Part shown: positions 34,507 to 43,343 of the stretch, in pieces
How positions within the stretch are numbered: the stretch's first letter is position 1
How the letters are laid out: each line of letters opens with the position of its first letter
Source of the DNA: Solidesulfovibrio magneticus str. Maddingley MBC34
GTDB lineage: Bacteria > Desulfobacterota > Desulfovibrionia > Desulfovibrionales > Desulfovibrionaceae
DNA: 51,132 nucleotides
NCBI GenBank assembly: GCA_000307955.1
Contig: ALAO01000022.1
Coordinates: forward strand, 1 to 51,132
Reading direction: 5' to 3'
The notes under the pieces: model-generated
Seen by the model: only the letters and a program-made list of their open reading frames with translations
Told to the model about the DNA's origin: nothing
Database searches by the model: none
Program-made: the position numbers and the translations under genes

Positions 34507-34629
34507 TCCGGCCACGGCACGGACGACACGCTTCGCCGTGTCCCGCAGCGGCGAGGCTTGCCTTCGTCGGGCAGGGTTGGTAGTTGGCAGGCATCTTCAT
34601 CGTCCCGACCACGACAGTGGGGGTGCGCC

Positions 34630-35250
34630 ATGCAGCGGTTCTTTCCGGCTCTTGCGGCTTTGATGCTGGCATTCGGACTGCTCCTTGGCCCTTGCCCGGC
34701 CAAGGCCCAGAGCCCCCAAGCCGCAAAGCTGCACCAATCCCTGGGGCTGATTCCCTATGCGCCGCCCAAGGCCTTTCTTGAAGGCTTTTTCATCGCCGAC
34801 GAAGGCCGGCCGGCCTATCTTTTCGGGCCGGTCGGAGAGTTCGCGGCCAGCCGCGCCTGCAAGGCTTCCTGGCTCATCGAGGACAGCGAAAAGGAACGGC
34901 TCGACAAGCGCGATCCGGCCAACCCGGTCTTCGAGTACACGCTCTACTTGGAGCAGGATTGCCCGGACGGCCTGACCGATTTCGTCTTCCTCGACCAAAG
35001 CGCCATGAATCCCAAGCAGTGGATCGAATGGCGACGCCAATTCCACAAGAACAAGGCCGAACCGGAATATGCCGACGCGGTCAAACGTCTGGAAAAGGCC
35101 ATAGCCGACGGTTTCCCCGTGGCTGGCGAGATGCGGTTCGTGCTGCGAAACGGCGACCTCGACGCCACGCCGCCCCAGGAACTGTTGGCGACGGCAACGG
35201 CTTGCCCCCCGCGTTACGACTGCACCAAGGGAGAGCCGGTGGCCCGTTAG
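34630..35250 (+). CDS. Exported protein of unknown function
   Basis: 206 aa. Signal peptide MQRFFPALAALMLAFGLLLGPCPAKA with a likely cut after AKA (residue 26). The mature part is globular, with three Cys (ACKASW, DCPDG, CPPRYDC) suggesting disulphides in the periplasm. I recognise no domain. It lies between tonB (123 bases) and the DUF6599-like gene (108 bases), same strand. An in-frame start further left lacks a signal peptide and was not used. Confidence 0.7.
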   Translation: MQRFFPALAALMLAFGLLLGPCPAKAQSPQAAKLHQSLGLIPYAPPKAFLEGFFIADEGRPAYLFGPVGEFAASRACKASWLIEDSEKERLDKRDPANPVFEYTLYLEQDCPDGLTDFVFLDQSAMNPKQWIEWRRQFHKNKAEPEYADAVKRLEKAIADGFPVAGEMRFVLRNGDLDATPPQELLATATACPPRYDCTKGEPVAR

Positions 35251-35358
35251 CCCCGGCCTCGTAACGACGGCAACGGCGCAACACGCGCTTGGCCGTTACA
35301 ACGGTAGTACCAGGGCGTCCCTTGCGCGGGCCGCCAGCGGACCTCGGACGGAGCAGCC

Positions 35359-36399
35359 ATGGCGGCAAGACGCAAACGGATTTCGCGGCAGCAGCGGTGG
35401 ACGGCCTGGGGCGTGTTGACAGTCCTGGCCGCCATTGTCGTCTGGCTGGGGCTAGCCCAATCGCGCCTGAACCCCGCCGTGCTGGTGGCGCTGAGTCCAC
35501 CGCCTCCGCCCGGCGCGGCCGCGTCCCAGGCCTCGGGCCGGACCTTTGCCGACGCCGCTTGGCTGGAGAGCCTGCCCACGGCCGAGCCGGCCGGACCCAC
35601 GGAAAGCTACGACGCCGAAACCCTCTCCGATCGCATCGACGGCAAGGCCGAGTTGTATCTGGCCGCCAATTTTCAGGAAATGTCGATACGACCCTTCAGG
35701 CTGCCCGACGGGACGCGCCTGGAGGTCGCCATCTACACCCAGGCTACGCCCACCGACGCTTTTGCCGTCCTCAGTTCCCAGCGCCGGCCCGGGGCCAAGC
35801 CCAGCCCGGTCTCCCCGGATGCCTACGCCACGGAAAACGCCCTCTATTTCACCAAGGGCAACCGCTACGTGGAGATGACGGCCGACCGGGCCGAGGCATC
35901 GACCGGCCCGGCCCTGGCCGCCCTGGCCCTGAAACTGGCCGAGGCCCTGCCGGCGGGCGATGCCGCCGCAGCCGGGCAGGGGGCCGCCCGAGACGTCAAG
36001 GCGCTGTTTCCGGCCGAGGGTCTGGACCCGGGCAGCGTGCGCCTGGCCGCCTCGGACGCCATGGGCATGGAAGGTTTTTCCAACGTCTATACGGCCGAGT
36101 ACGCCTTGCCGGCCGGCCCGGCCACGGCTCTTTTGGCCGAGCGCGACACGGCCGAAACGGCCGCTGCCGACGCCCGGGCCTTTGCCGGCTTCCTCAAGCA
36201 AAACGGCTACGCCCCCACGCCGCCGCCGGCCGGGGCCGCGCTTCCGGCCGGAGCCGTGGTGCTGGGGACCGTCGGGTCCTATGAAATTCTCTGGACGACC
36301 GGCCGACTCCTGGCCGGCGTTCACGATGCCGTCAACCTGGAGGCCGCCGTGGAATTGACTGCCAGACTGGCGGCCAGCCTCAAGGACGTGACGCCATGA
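35359..36399 (+). CDS. DUF6599-like membrane-anchored protein
   Basis: 346 aa. N-terminal anchor AWGVLTVLAAIVVWLGLA (about residues 16-33), then a periplasmic domain: ETLSDRIDGKAELYLAANFQEMSIRPFRLPDGTRLEVAIYTQATPTDAFAVLSSQR resembles the start of DUF6599 proteins. GGAG precedes the ATG. The stop overlaps the DUF362 gene by four bases, so the two are coupled. In anaerobes DUF6599, DUF362 and polyferredoxin genes tend to travel together; the role is not established. The family call is by eye. Confidence 0.65.
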   Translation: MAARRKRISRQQRWTAWGVLTVLAAIVVWLGLAQSRLNPAVLVALSPPPPPGAAASQASGRTFADAAWLESLPTAEPAGPTESYDAETLSDRIDGKAELYLAANFQEMSIRPFRLPDGTRLEVAIYTQATPTDAFAVLSSQRRPGAKPSPVSPDAYATENALYFTKGNRYVEMTADRAEASTGPALAALALKLAEALPAGDAAAAGQGAARDVKALFPAEGLDPGSVRLAASDAMGMEGFSNVYTAEYALPAGPATALLAERDTAETAAADARAFAGFLKQNGYAPTPPPAGAALPAGAVVLGTVGSYEILWTTGRLLAGVHDAVNLEAAVELTARLAASLKDVTP

Positions 36400-37448
36400 C
36401 TCTGCCCAAACCGCCCGGTGAGGGGGCCGCCACAGGTTCGCCCGACCTACGCCAGGGCCTTGATCGCCGACAATTCCTGCGCCGTCTGGCCGGGGCTTCG
36501 GTCCTGGCCGTGGCCGCCGGGGGGCTTGGCGCGGCCCTGTACGACCCCAAGGGGCCGGCCGGAGCCGCCGGGGGCAAGGTGCTGGCCAGTCTGGGCGATT
36601 TTCGCGCCGCGCCGCCGCCGGCCGGCAAGCCCCGGCTGGCCACGGTCCACGGCGCGGACCGCCGGGCCATGTTCGACCTTGGCGTCAAGGCCTTGGGCGG
36701 CATGGAGGCCTTCGTCTCCCGGGGCGACGTCGTGCTGCTCAAGGTCAACGCCGCCTTTGCCTCGCCGGCCATCCTCGGGGCCACCACCCACCCGGACCTG
36801 CTCGCCGCCGCCATTGAGGCCTGCCGGGCGGCCGGAGCGAGCCGTGTGCTGGTCACCGATAATCCCATCAACAGCCCGGAGAGCTGTTTCGAGGTCTCGG
36901 GCCTGTCCGGCGCGGCGCGAAGCTCGGGCGCGACCACCCTTCTGCCGCGCCCGGCTCTTTTCTCGCCCCTGACCCTGCCCGGCGGCCGACTCATCACGGA
37001 CTGGCCGGTCCTGGCCGGGGCCTTTGCCGGCGTCACCAAGGTCATCGCGCTTGCGCCGGTCAAGGACCACCAGCGGGCCGGGGCCTCCATGAGCCTCAAA
37101 AACTTCTACGGCCTCCTGGGCGGGCGGCGAAACATCTTCCACCAGGACATCAACGGCGTCATCGCCGAGCTGGGGCAGCTTATGCGCCCGACCCTGGTCG
37201 TCCTCGACGGCGTGAGCGCCATGATGGCCAACGGCCCAACCGGCGGCTCCCTGGCCGATCTCAAGGCTACCAACACGATGATCTTTTCCGTCGACCCCGT
37301 GGCCGCCGACACGCTCGGCGTGGCGCTGCTCGGGCGCGCGCCGGCCGATCTGCCCTATCTGGCCCTGGCCCAGGCGGCCGGGGTGGGCACCATGGACGTG
37401 GCCTCCCTGGCCCCGGTGACGCTGACTCTCGACAAGGCGGCGGGGTAG
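36396..37448 (+). CDS. Tat-exported DUF362 domain protein
   Basis: 350 aa. Twin-arginine signal LDRRQFLRRLAGASVLAVAAGG (about residues 22-43), indicating export in folded form with a cofactor. The DUF362 body follows (VLLKVNAAFASPA, THPDLLAAAIEACRAAGASRVLVTDNPI, KDHQRAGASMSLKNFYGLLGG, DGVSAMMANGPTGG, FSVDPVAADTLGVALLG). No ferredoxin Cys motif is present in this copy, unlike many DUF362 proteins; clusters may be supplied by the polyferredoxin encoded four bases downstream. Confidence 0.82.
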   Translation: MTLPKPPGEGAATGSPDLRQGLDRRQFLRRLAGASVLAVAAGGLGAALYDPKGPAGAAGGKVLASLGDFRAAPPPAGKPRLATVHGADRRAMFDLGVKALGGMEAFVSRGDVVLLKVNAAFASPAILGATTHPDLLAAAIEACRAAGASRVLVTDNPINSPESCFEVSGLSGAARSSGATTLLPRPALFSPLTLPGGRLITDWPVLAGAFAGVTKVIALAPVKDHQRAGASMSLKNFYGLLGGRRNIFHQDINGVIAELGQLMRPTLVVLDGVSAMMANGPTGGSLADLKATNTMIFSVDPVAADTLGVALLGRAPADLPYLALAQAAGVGTMDVASLAPVTLTLDKAAG

Positions 37449-37452
37449 GGCC

Positions 37453-39192
37453 ATGCGCATCGTCGTCGCCCGTCGTGTTAGCCAAGGCTTTTTCCTGCTG
37501 CTGTTTCTCTGGTTTTGTCTCGTGGCCACGGTGGGGGCAGGCTGGATGCAGCTGCGCGGCTGGCCCATCAACTGGCTGTTGTCCCTGGACCCGCTGACCG
37601 CCCTGGGGACCATGCTGGCCACGCACACCCTGTACGCGCCCTTGCTTTGGGGCCTTGGCGCGCTGGCCCTGACGTTGTTTGTCGGCCGGTTTTTCTGCGG
37701 TTTCGTCTGTCCGCTGGGAACCCTCAACCAGATGACAGGCTGGCTGGCCCGGCTGGGGCGCGCGCCCAAGGACCGGGCCGAGGACAATCGTCCCGGCCGG
37801 GGCCAGATGGTCAAATATGCCTTGTTGGCCTTTTTCCTGGGCTGCGCCGCCTTGGGCGGCCTGCAAACCGGACTGCTCGACCCGCTGCCGCTGGTCTTTC
37901 GCAGCGTCAATCTGGCCTTGCTCCCCCTGGCCGACCCGGGCGTGGGCGTCATCCATGACGCGTCCCGGCACTACGAAGGCGTGTGGTGGATCGGGCTGGT
38001 GTTTCTGGCCATCCTGGCGCTCAATGCCGTGCGGCCCCGGTTTTTCTGCCGGATGATCTGCCCTCTGGGGGCGCTTTTCGGCTTGGCCGCCCGGATTGCT
38101 CCCTGGCGCATCGGCAAGGCCACGGACAAATCATGCGGCGATTGCCGCTTGTGCGAATCCCACTGCGAGGGCGGCTGCCGTCCGTCCGGGACCCTTGTCG
38201 TCAGCGAATGCCTGCTGTGCTGCAACTGCCTGGATCGCTGCCCCTCCGGGCGCATCGGCTTTTCCGGCCGGGCTTCGGCTGCCGGGGAAACCGCCGTGCC
38301 CGATTTCTCCCGGCGTGGCGCGGTGGCGCTCTTGGCCGCCGGCGCGGCCGGGGCGCTTGCTGCGCCGCTGTGGCGGGTGGAGGACGCCGCCGGCCTTGGG
38401 CGCTCGCCGTCGCTCATTCGCCCGCCCGGCTCCCTGGACGAGGAGCGCTTCCTGGCCCGCTGCATCCGCTGCGGCCAGTGCATGCGGGCCTGTCCGTCCA
38501 ACATCATCCAGCCCTCCGTCACGACGGCCGGACTCATCGGGCTGTGGACGCCGGCGCTCAACTACCGCCTGGGCCGCTCGGGCTGCCAGCCAAACTGCAT
38601 CGCCTGCGGCCAGGTCTGCCCCACGGCGGCCATCCGGCCGCTGAGCCTTAGCGAAAAGCTCGGCCAAGGCGACTATACCGCCGCCGGCCCCATCCGCCTG
38701 GGCACGGCCTTTGTCGATCGTACCCGCTGCCTGCCCTGGGCCATGGGCCGGCCGTGCATCGTCTGCCAGGAGGTCTGCCCGGTCAGCCCCAAGGCCATCG
38801 CCGTGCGCGAGGTGTTCGAGCCGGTGCGCGGCGGCCGGCTGCTCCTGGCCGGCGCGCGCGGTTCGACCCTGGCCCTGGCCCGGCCCTTGGCCGTGTCCGG
38901 CAATCCGGCCAGTGGTGACTATTACGTCCGGCTGCTCGGCGCGCCCGAGGCCAACCCGGTGCGGCTGGTCGGCGGCGGCGCAACCGAGCTGACTCTGGCC
39001 GCCGCCCTGCCCGCCGCCGCCCCCGGCCGCGAGGTCGAGCTGCTTGTGCATCTGATGCAGCCCCAGGTGGACCCGGCCCGGTGCGTGGGCTGCGGCATGT
39101 GCGAACACGAGTGTCCGGTTTCCGGCCTTCGGGCCATACGCGTCACCAGCGAAAACGAGTCGCGGTCCGGTCCTGGCCGCATGTTGGCCTGA
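37453..39192 (+). CDS. NapH/NosR-like membrane polyferredoxin
   Basis: 579 aa. The first 220 residues are a membrane domain with two CxxxCP motifs typical of NapH/NosR (C82/C86 in FFCGFVCPLG and C199/C203 in FFCRMICPLG). Cys-rich cluster sites follow near 228-262, 337-347 (CIRCGQCMRACP), about 384-396, about 445-458 (CIVCQEVCP) and the end (CVGCGMCEHECP), enough for five or more [4Fe-4S] clusters. Residues 284-305 (PDFSRRGAVALLAAGAAGALAA) look like an internal twin-arginine signal, as if a NapH-like protein had been fused to a Tat ferredoxin. Likely role: carry electrons from the membrane to periplasmic partners. Confidence 0.85.
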   Translation: MRIVVARRVSQGFFLLLFLWFCLVATVGAGWMQLRGWPINWLLSLDPLTALGTMLATHTLYAPLLWGLGALALTLFVGRFFCGFVCPLGTLNQMTGWLARLGRAPKDRAEDNRPGRGQMVKYALLAFFLGCAALGGLQTGLLDPLPLVFRSVNLALLPLADPGVGVIHDASRHYEGVWWIGLVFLAILALNAVRPRFFCRMICPLGALFGLAARIAPWRIGKATDKSCGDCRLCESHCEGGCRPSGTLVVSECLLCCNCLDRCPSGRIGFSGRASAAGETAVPDFSRRGAVALLAAGAAGALAAPLWRVEDAAGLGRSPSLIRPPGSLDEERFLARCIRCGQCMRACPSNIIQPSVTTAGLIGLWTPALNYRLGRSGCQPNCIACGQVCPTAAIRPLSLSEKLGQGDYTAAGPIRLGTAFVDRTRCLPWAMGRPCIVCQEVCPVSPKAIAVREVFEPVRGGRLLLAGARGSTLALARPLAVSGNPASGDYYVRLLGAPEANPVRLVGGGATELTLAAALPAAAPGREVELLVHLMQPQVDPARCVGCGMCEHECPVSGLRAIRVTSENESRSGPGRMLA

Positions 39193-39206
39193 AAAGGAGG
39201 TTTCCC

Positions 39207-40430
39207 ATGGCAAAAGACCATCAAGCCGGGCTGACCCGGCGCGAGATCATGAAGACCCTGGGCGTGAGCGGACTGGCCGTGGCCGGTCTTGGCGCGCTGC
39301 CGGCGGCGGCAGCGGCGGCCGAGGAAAAGCCCGAGGCCGGGGGCGCGGCCATGCCCCGGCGGACCCTGGGCAAGACCGGGCTTGAGGTCTCGATCTTGAA
39401 CCTCGGCGGCATGTTCGACACGGTTAACAACCAGCTGCTCCTCAAGCAGGCCCTGGCCTGGGGCATCAACTTCTGGGACACGGCCGAGGCCTACGGCAAC
39501 GGCTTGTCCGAGGAAGGCTTTGGCCGGTTTTTCGCCCGCAATCCCGAGGCGCGGGGCCAGATCGTCCTGACCACCAAGCTGACGCCCAAGGGCGGCAACT
39601 TCGACGAGCGCCTGGACGCCGCCCTGGCCCGGCTCAAGACCGACCATGTGGAGCTTTTTTACATCCACGCCATCTCGTCCCCGGCCGAGCTCGACGGCCA
39701 GCTCAAGGACTGGGCCGCCAAGGTCAAGAGGGCCGGCAAGATCAAGAACTTCGGCTTTAGCACCCACAACAACATGGAAGATTGCCTGCAGGGCGCGGCC
39801 GGCCTCGACTGGATCGACGCCTGCATGATTTCCTACAACTTCCGCCTCATGCACGAGGCCAAGATGCGCGAGGCGCTGGCCGCCTGCAAAAAGGCCGGCA
39901 TCGGCGTGGTGGCCATGAAGACCCAGGGCGGCGGGCCGGTCAAGTCCGACAGCCCGGCCGAACTCGACATGGCCGGCCGGTTCCTGGAGAAGGGCTTCAC
40001 CGACAAGCAGGCCAAGCTGAGGGCGGTCTGGAACAATCCCGACATCGCCTCCATCTGCTCGCAAATGCCCAACCTCACCATCCTCGGGGCCAACGTGGCC
40101 GCCGCCCGGGACCGCACGGCCCTGGCGCGCGAGGATATGCAGTCCCTGCGCCGCTACGCCGAGGCCACCTGCGGCGACTACTGCGCCGGGTGTTCGTCCA
40201 TCTGCGGCGCGGCCATGGGCGGAGCCGTGCCCGTGGCCGACGTCATGCGGGCCATGATGTACTACCGCGACTACGGCGAGCGGGAGATCGCCCGGGAGCT
40301 GTTCGCCAGCCTGCCCGAGAGCGTGCGCGCCGGGTTGGGGTCCATGAATTTCTCCCCGGCCGAGGCGGCTTGTCCGCGCGGCGTGGCCATCGCCGAGGTC
40401 GTGCGGGACGCGGCGACGCTTTTGGCCTAG
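39207..40430 (+). CDS. Tat-type aldo/keto reductase with C-terminal Cys cluster
   Basis: 407 aa; start at 39207 behind AAAAGGAGG. The N-terminal LTRREIMKTLGVSGLAVAGLGALPAAAAAA is Tat-like, so the enzyme may act in the periplasm. The AKR tetrad is visible as D91 and Y96 (FWDTAEAYGNG), K124 (LTTKL) and H154 (FYIHAIS). Near the C-terminus CGDYCAGCSSIC could hold an Fe-S cluster, which would link it to the polyferredoxin encoded 14 bases upstream instead of, or besides, NADPH. The substrate is unknown. Confidence 0.85.
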   Translation: MAKDHQAGLTRREIMKTLGVSGLAVAGLGALPAAAAAAEEKPEAGGAAMPRRTLGKTGLEVSILNLGGMFDTVNNQLLLKQALAWGINFWDTAEAYGNGLSEEGFGRFFARNPEARGQIVLTTKLTPKGGNFDERLDAALARLKTDHVELFYIHAISSPAELDGQLKDWAAKVKRAGKIKNFGFSTHNNMEDCLQGAAGLDWIDACMISYNFRLMHEAKMREALAACKKAGIGVVAMKTQGGGPVKSDSPAELDMAGRFLEKGFTDKQAKLRAVWNNPDIASICSQMPNLTILGANVAAARDRTALAREDMQSLRRYAEATCGDYCAGCSSICGAAMGGAVPVADVMRAMMYYRDYGEREIARELFASLPESVRAGLGSMNFSPAEAACPRGVAIAEVVRDAATLLA

Positions 40431-40439
40431 GGGCGTTTC

Positions 40440-41750
40440 ATGCGCGCGTCCTTGGATGCATCGCAGCCTTGTTGGCTGTTGTTCGTGGCCCTGGTTTGGC
40501 TGACGTTGGCCTATCCCGTGGCCGGCCGGGCCGATACGGTCACCGACAGCGTGGCCGCCGTGGAGCCGACGTGTCGGGCCGTGGCGGACCGGATATATAC
40601 CTTAAAAGAGCAGGGCGGAGCGGAACGCCAAAGCAGCGCCCTGCTGCGCGAGACCCTGGCCGGGATGGGTTTTACGGTGACCGGCGATTTGCCGGTTCCG
40701 GCCGACCTCGTGTCGGGAGGCGTTTCCAAAACGGCGTTTAAAGCCGAGATGGCGGGCAACGGCCCCGGCCCCACCGTCGTCATCATGCTTGAATACGACG
40801 CCTTGGCCAACGGCCACTCTTGCGGCCACAACCTCATCTCCGGCAGCGGGCTTGTGGCCGCCGCCGCCCTGGCTAAGCTCATGCCCGGATTGCCGGGGCG
40901 GCTGGTGGTCATGGGCACGCCCGACGAGGAGCGCGGATCAGCCGGCGGCGGCAAGGTGGCGCTTCTGGAAGGCGGCCATTTCGACGGCGCGGACGCGGTC
41001 CTCATCACCCACCCGGCCGATCGCTGGAGCCTGGACCAGCGCCTGCTGTCCATGAAACGGGCCACGTTCACCTTCCACGGCAAGGCCTCCCATGCCGCCG
41101 CCGCGCCGGAAAAGGGCGTCAACGCCCTCAATGCCGTGGAGCTGACCTTCCACTGCGCCGACATGCTGCGCCAGCACTTGCGCCAGGACGTGCGGTTGCA
41201 CGGTATCGTGACCACGGGCGGCGACAAGGTGAACGTGGTGCCGGAGTTGGCCCAGGCAGAATTCGCCGTGCGCGCCCTGGACACCGCCACCATGGACGCC
41301 GCCTACGCCCGCCTTGGCGACTGCGCCCGGGCCGGGGCGCTGGGCACCGGGGCTTCGCTGGAATTCGTCGTCCCGCGCGTGGCCCTGACCTCGCCGGTGG
41401 TCGTGCCGCCGCTTATCGAGGCGACGCGGCGCGGGCTGTTGGCGGCCGGCGTCGAGGCCGGGCAGCTCAAGGATTGGACGGAGTTCGTCTCCTCCGACCT
41501 GGGCCGGGTCGGGGACGCCTATCCCACGGTCAATGTGTGGTTCAAGATTGCGCCCGAGGGCACGGCCCTGCACTCCGACGCCATGCGGGAGGCGGCCGGC
41601 TCGCCCGAAGGCTGGAAGGCGGCGGTGATGGCCGGCACGGCCGTGGCCCTGACCGCCTACGAGATGTTCACCCATCCCCAGGAAGTCGAGGCCGTCAAAC
41701 AGGCCTTTGCGGCGGCCCGGGCCAAGGCGGCCGGATCGCCGACGCCCTAG
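40440..41750 (+). CDS. Exported M20-family amidohydrolase (AbgB/ACY1L2-like)
   Basis: 436 aa. N-terminal signal peptide (LLFVALVWLTLAYPVAGRA, to about residue 31). Metal-binding elements: LEYDALANGHSCGHN (His of GHSCGHN), GTPDEERGSAGGG (catalytic Glu pair) and LITHPADRW; the dimerisation domain follows (FTFHGKASHAAAAPEKGVNALNAVELTF). It matches M20 aminoacylase-like amidases that cut N-acyl amino acids or aminobenzoyl-Glu-type amides. Placement after an aldo/keto reductase (9 bases) suggests periplasmic processing of an amide-bearing compound. Its TAG stop is formed by the first bases of the repeat at 41747. Confidence 0.85.
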   Translation: MRASLDASQPCWLLFVALVWLTLAYPVAGRADTVTDSVAAVEPTCRAVADRIYTLKEQGGAERQSSALLRETLAGMGFTVTGDLPVPADLVSGGVSKTAFKAEMAGNGPGPTVVIMLEYDALANGHSCGHNLISGSGLVAAAALAKLMPGLPGRLVVMGTPDEERGSAGGGKVALLEGGHFDGADAVLITHPADRWSLDQRLLSMKRATFTFHGKASHAAAAPEKGVNALNAVELTFHCADMLRQHLRQDVRLHGIVTTGGDKVNVVPELAQAEFAVRALDTATMDAAYARLGDCARAGALGTGASLEFVVPRVALTSPVVVPPLIEATRRGLLAAGVEAGQLKDWTEFVSSDLGRVGDAYPTVNVWFKIAPEGTALHSDAMREAAGSPEGWKAAVMAGTAVALTAYEMFTHPQEVEAVKQAFAAARAKAAGSPTP

Positions 41751-41853
41751 TGTCGAGTTCCTTAAAAAATACGATAGTATTTTAAAAAAAACCAATGGTT
41801 TTAGTCCTTTGGCCACAAAACGCCATATGCGCGTTTCGCGGACGCGACACTAG
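41747..41853. repeat. MITE-like repeat, copy B
   Basis: 107 bp. Ends CTAGTGTCGAGTTCC and GGACGCGACACTAG. Internal AAAATAC-GATA-GTATTTT hairpin and a second palindrome AAAACCA-A-TGGTTTT. CTAG at the left end includes the stop codon of the M20 gene. Confidence 0.88.
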
Positions 41854-42004
41854 CGGGTCTGACCGCAAGTTCCCGGCCGGGCGGCATTCGTCGGCAGCTG
41901 TTGATTCCACGGCAGTACGTCGCCGCGATCGCCGTTTGGCGGCCTGATCGGCCACGTCGTTGCGTGCGTTGTCTTCGGGGAGCAGGGCGTAGCGCGGGGG
42001 CTGG

Positions 42005-42376
42005 TCAGCCTTCGAGCACCACCACGGCGGCGGCGGTGTCGCGGCTGTGGCTGATGCTCACGTGCCAGGAGGTCGCGCCCAGGGTCTCGGCCCTGGCCAG
42101 GGCTGGGCCGTGGAGCGTCAGGGTCGGGCGGCCGGCGGCGTCGGAGAGGATCTCCAGGGTATGGAAGGCCACGCCCTGGGCAAAACCCGTGCCCAGGGCC
42201 TTGGCGGCGGCTTCCTTGGCGGCGAACAGCCCGGCCGCGCGGGTGAGCGGCATCGGGGGCAGGGCGGCCCGTTCGGCCGGCGTCAGGATGCGGGCCAAGA
42301 ACCGCTCACTGAAACGGGCCAGGGCGGCCTCGATGCGATCGAGTTCCACCACGTCGATGCCAAGCCCCCGGATCAT
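42005..42376 (-). CDS. acpS: Holo-[acyl-carrier-protein] synthase
   Basis: 123 aa, standard AcpS length. It transfers phosphopantetheine from CoA to acyl carrier protein. Mg2+-binding Asp in GLGIDVVELDRIE (residues 5-15) and Glu in LFAAKEAAAKALGTGF, plus the C-terminal WHVSISHSRDTAAAVVVLE. It lies six bases after pdxJ, the same order as in many proteobacteria. Confidence 0.95.
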   Translation of the reverse strand: MIRGLGIDVVELDRIEAALARFSERFLARILTPAERAALPPMPLTRAAGLFAAKEAAAKALGTGFAQGVAFHTLEILSDAAGRPTLTLHGPALARAETLGATSWHVSISHSRDTAAAVVVLEG

Positions 42377-42382
42377 GGGCGG

Positions 42383-43108
42383 TTAGTCGGGGAACCCGTT
42401 GATGATGGCGCACATGGTGGAAACGGCCTCCACCATGCCGGTCAGCACGGCCCGGGCCACGATGCTGTGGCCGATGGAGTACTCGCTGACGCCCGGCGTG
42501 TCCTTGAAAGCATAAATATTGTCGTAGTCCAGGCCGTGGCCGAGGTTGACGCCAAGGCCCTGGCTCTTGGCCAGGGGGATGGCGGCCAGCAGCCGGTCGA
42601 GTTCGTTTTGTCGCACGCCCGGCGTGGCCGCGTCGGCAAAGGCCCCGGTGTGCAGCTCCACGAAGGCCGCGCCAACGGCCCTGGAGGCCTCGATCTGGCG
42701 CGGGTCGGGATCAATGAACAGGCTTGTGGGAATGCCGGCCTCGGCCAGCCGGGCCACGTAGACGGCCAGGTCGGCTTCGCGGCCGGCCACGCCAAGGCCG
42801 CCTTCGGTGGTCAGTTCCTGGCGCTTTTCGGGCACCAGGCAGACCATGTCGGGTTTGCGCTTAAGCGCAATGCCGAGCATTTCCTCGGTGGCGGCCATTT
42901 CCAGGTGCAGTCGGGTTTTTATGGTCTCGCGCAGCACATGGACGTCGCGGTCGCCGATGTGGCGGCGGTCCTCGCGCAGGTGCACGATGATGGCGCGCGC
43001 GCCGCCGAGTTCGGCCAGGGCGGCGGCGGCCACGGGGTCCGGGCTCTTGGCCAGCCGGGCCTGGCGGATGGTGGCCACATGATCGACGTTGACCGCAAGC
43101 AAGGGCAT
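42383..43108 (-). CDS. pdxJ: Pyridoxine 5'-phosphate synthase
   Basis: 241 aa from the ATG at 43108 (AAGGAGCG upstream); a longer frame is unlikely. It condenses 3-amino-1-hydroxyacetone phosphate with deoxyxylulose phosphate in vitamin B6 synthesis. Signatures: [41 protein letters not shown] with the catalytic Glu, [13 protein letters not shown], and [13 protein letters not shown]. First gene of a pdxJ-acpS pair with its own promoter. Confidence 0.96.
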   Translation of the reverse strand: MPLLAVNVDHVATIRQARLAKSPDPVAAAALAELGGARAIIVHLREDRRHIGDRDVHVLRETIKTRLHLEMAATEEMLGIALKRKPDMVCLVPEKRQELTTEGGLGVAGREADLAVYVARLAEAGIPTSLFIDPDPRQIEASRAVGAAFVELHTGAFADAATPGVRQNELDRLLAAIPLAKSQGLGVNLGHGLDYDNIYAFKDTPGVSEYSIGHSIVARAVLTGMVEAVSTMCAIINGFPD

Positions 43109-43137
43109 GACGCGCTCCTTAAAGACAGTATCAAGGA

Positions 43138-43166
43138 ATGGTAAGCGTTTTACAAATAGGTGGCAA
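43138..43166 (-). promoter_or_regulatory. Promoter of pdxJ-acpS (candidate)
   Basis: Minus strand TTGCCA, exactly 17 bp, TACCAT, predicting a start about 20 nt before the pdxJ ATG. Match to consensus is 5/6 and 4/6. Confidence 0.5.
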
Positions 43167-43343
43167 CCGAGCGGAAACAGGGGAAGCGGGCCGCGAATTG
43201 TTGACAAAGGTCCGACGAATCCGTAAGTGCGATCAACTTTCTTCGATGACGGGGCCCTGCCGCCACGCGCAGGTATTCTTCAGCCCCGTTCCCCGCCCGC
43301 CCTTCGCGCCGGCGGGGGAAACCCTAACAACGAGATATAGTTT

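Noticed and set aside
43201-43229. Promoter TTGACA-N17-TAAGTG for ugd
   Set aside because: The -35 is perfect, but the -10 matches only two of six positions; too weak to list as a feature.
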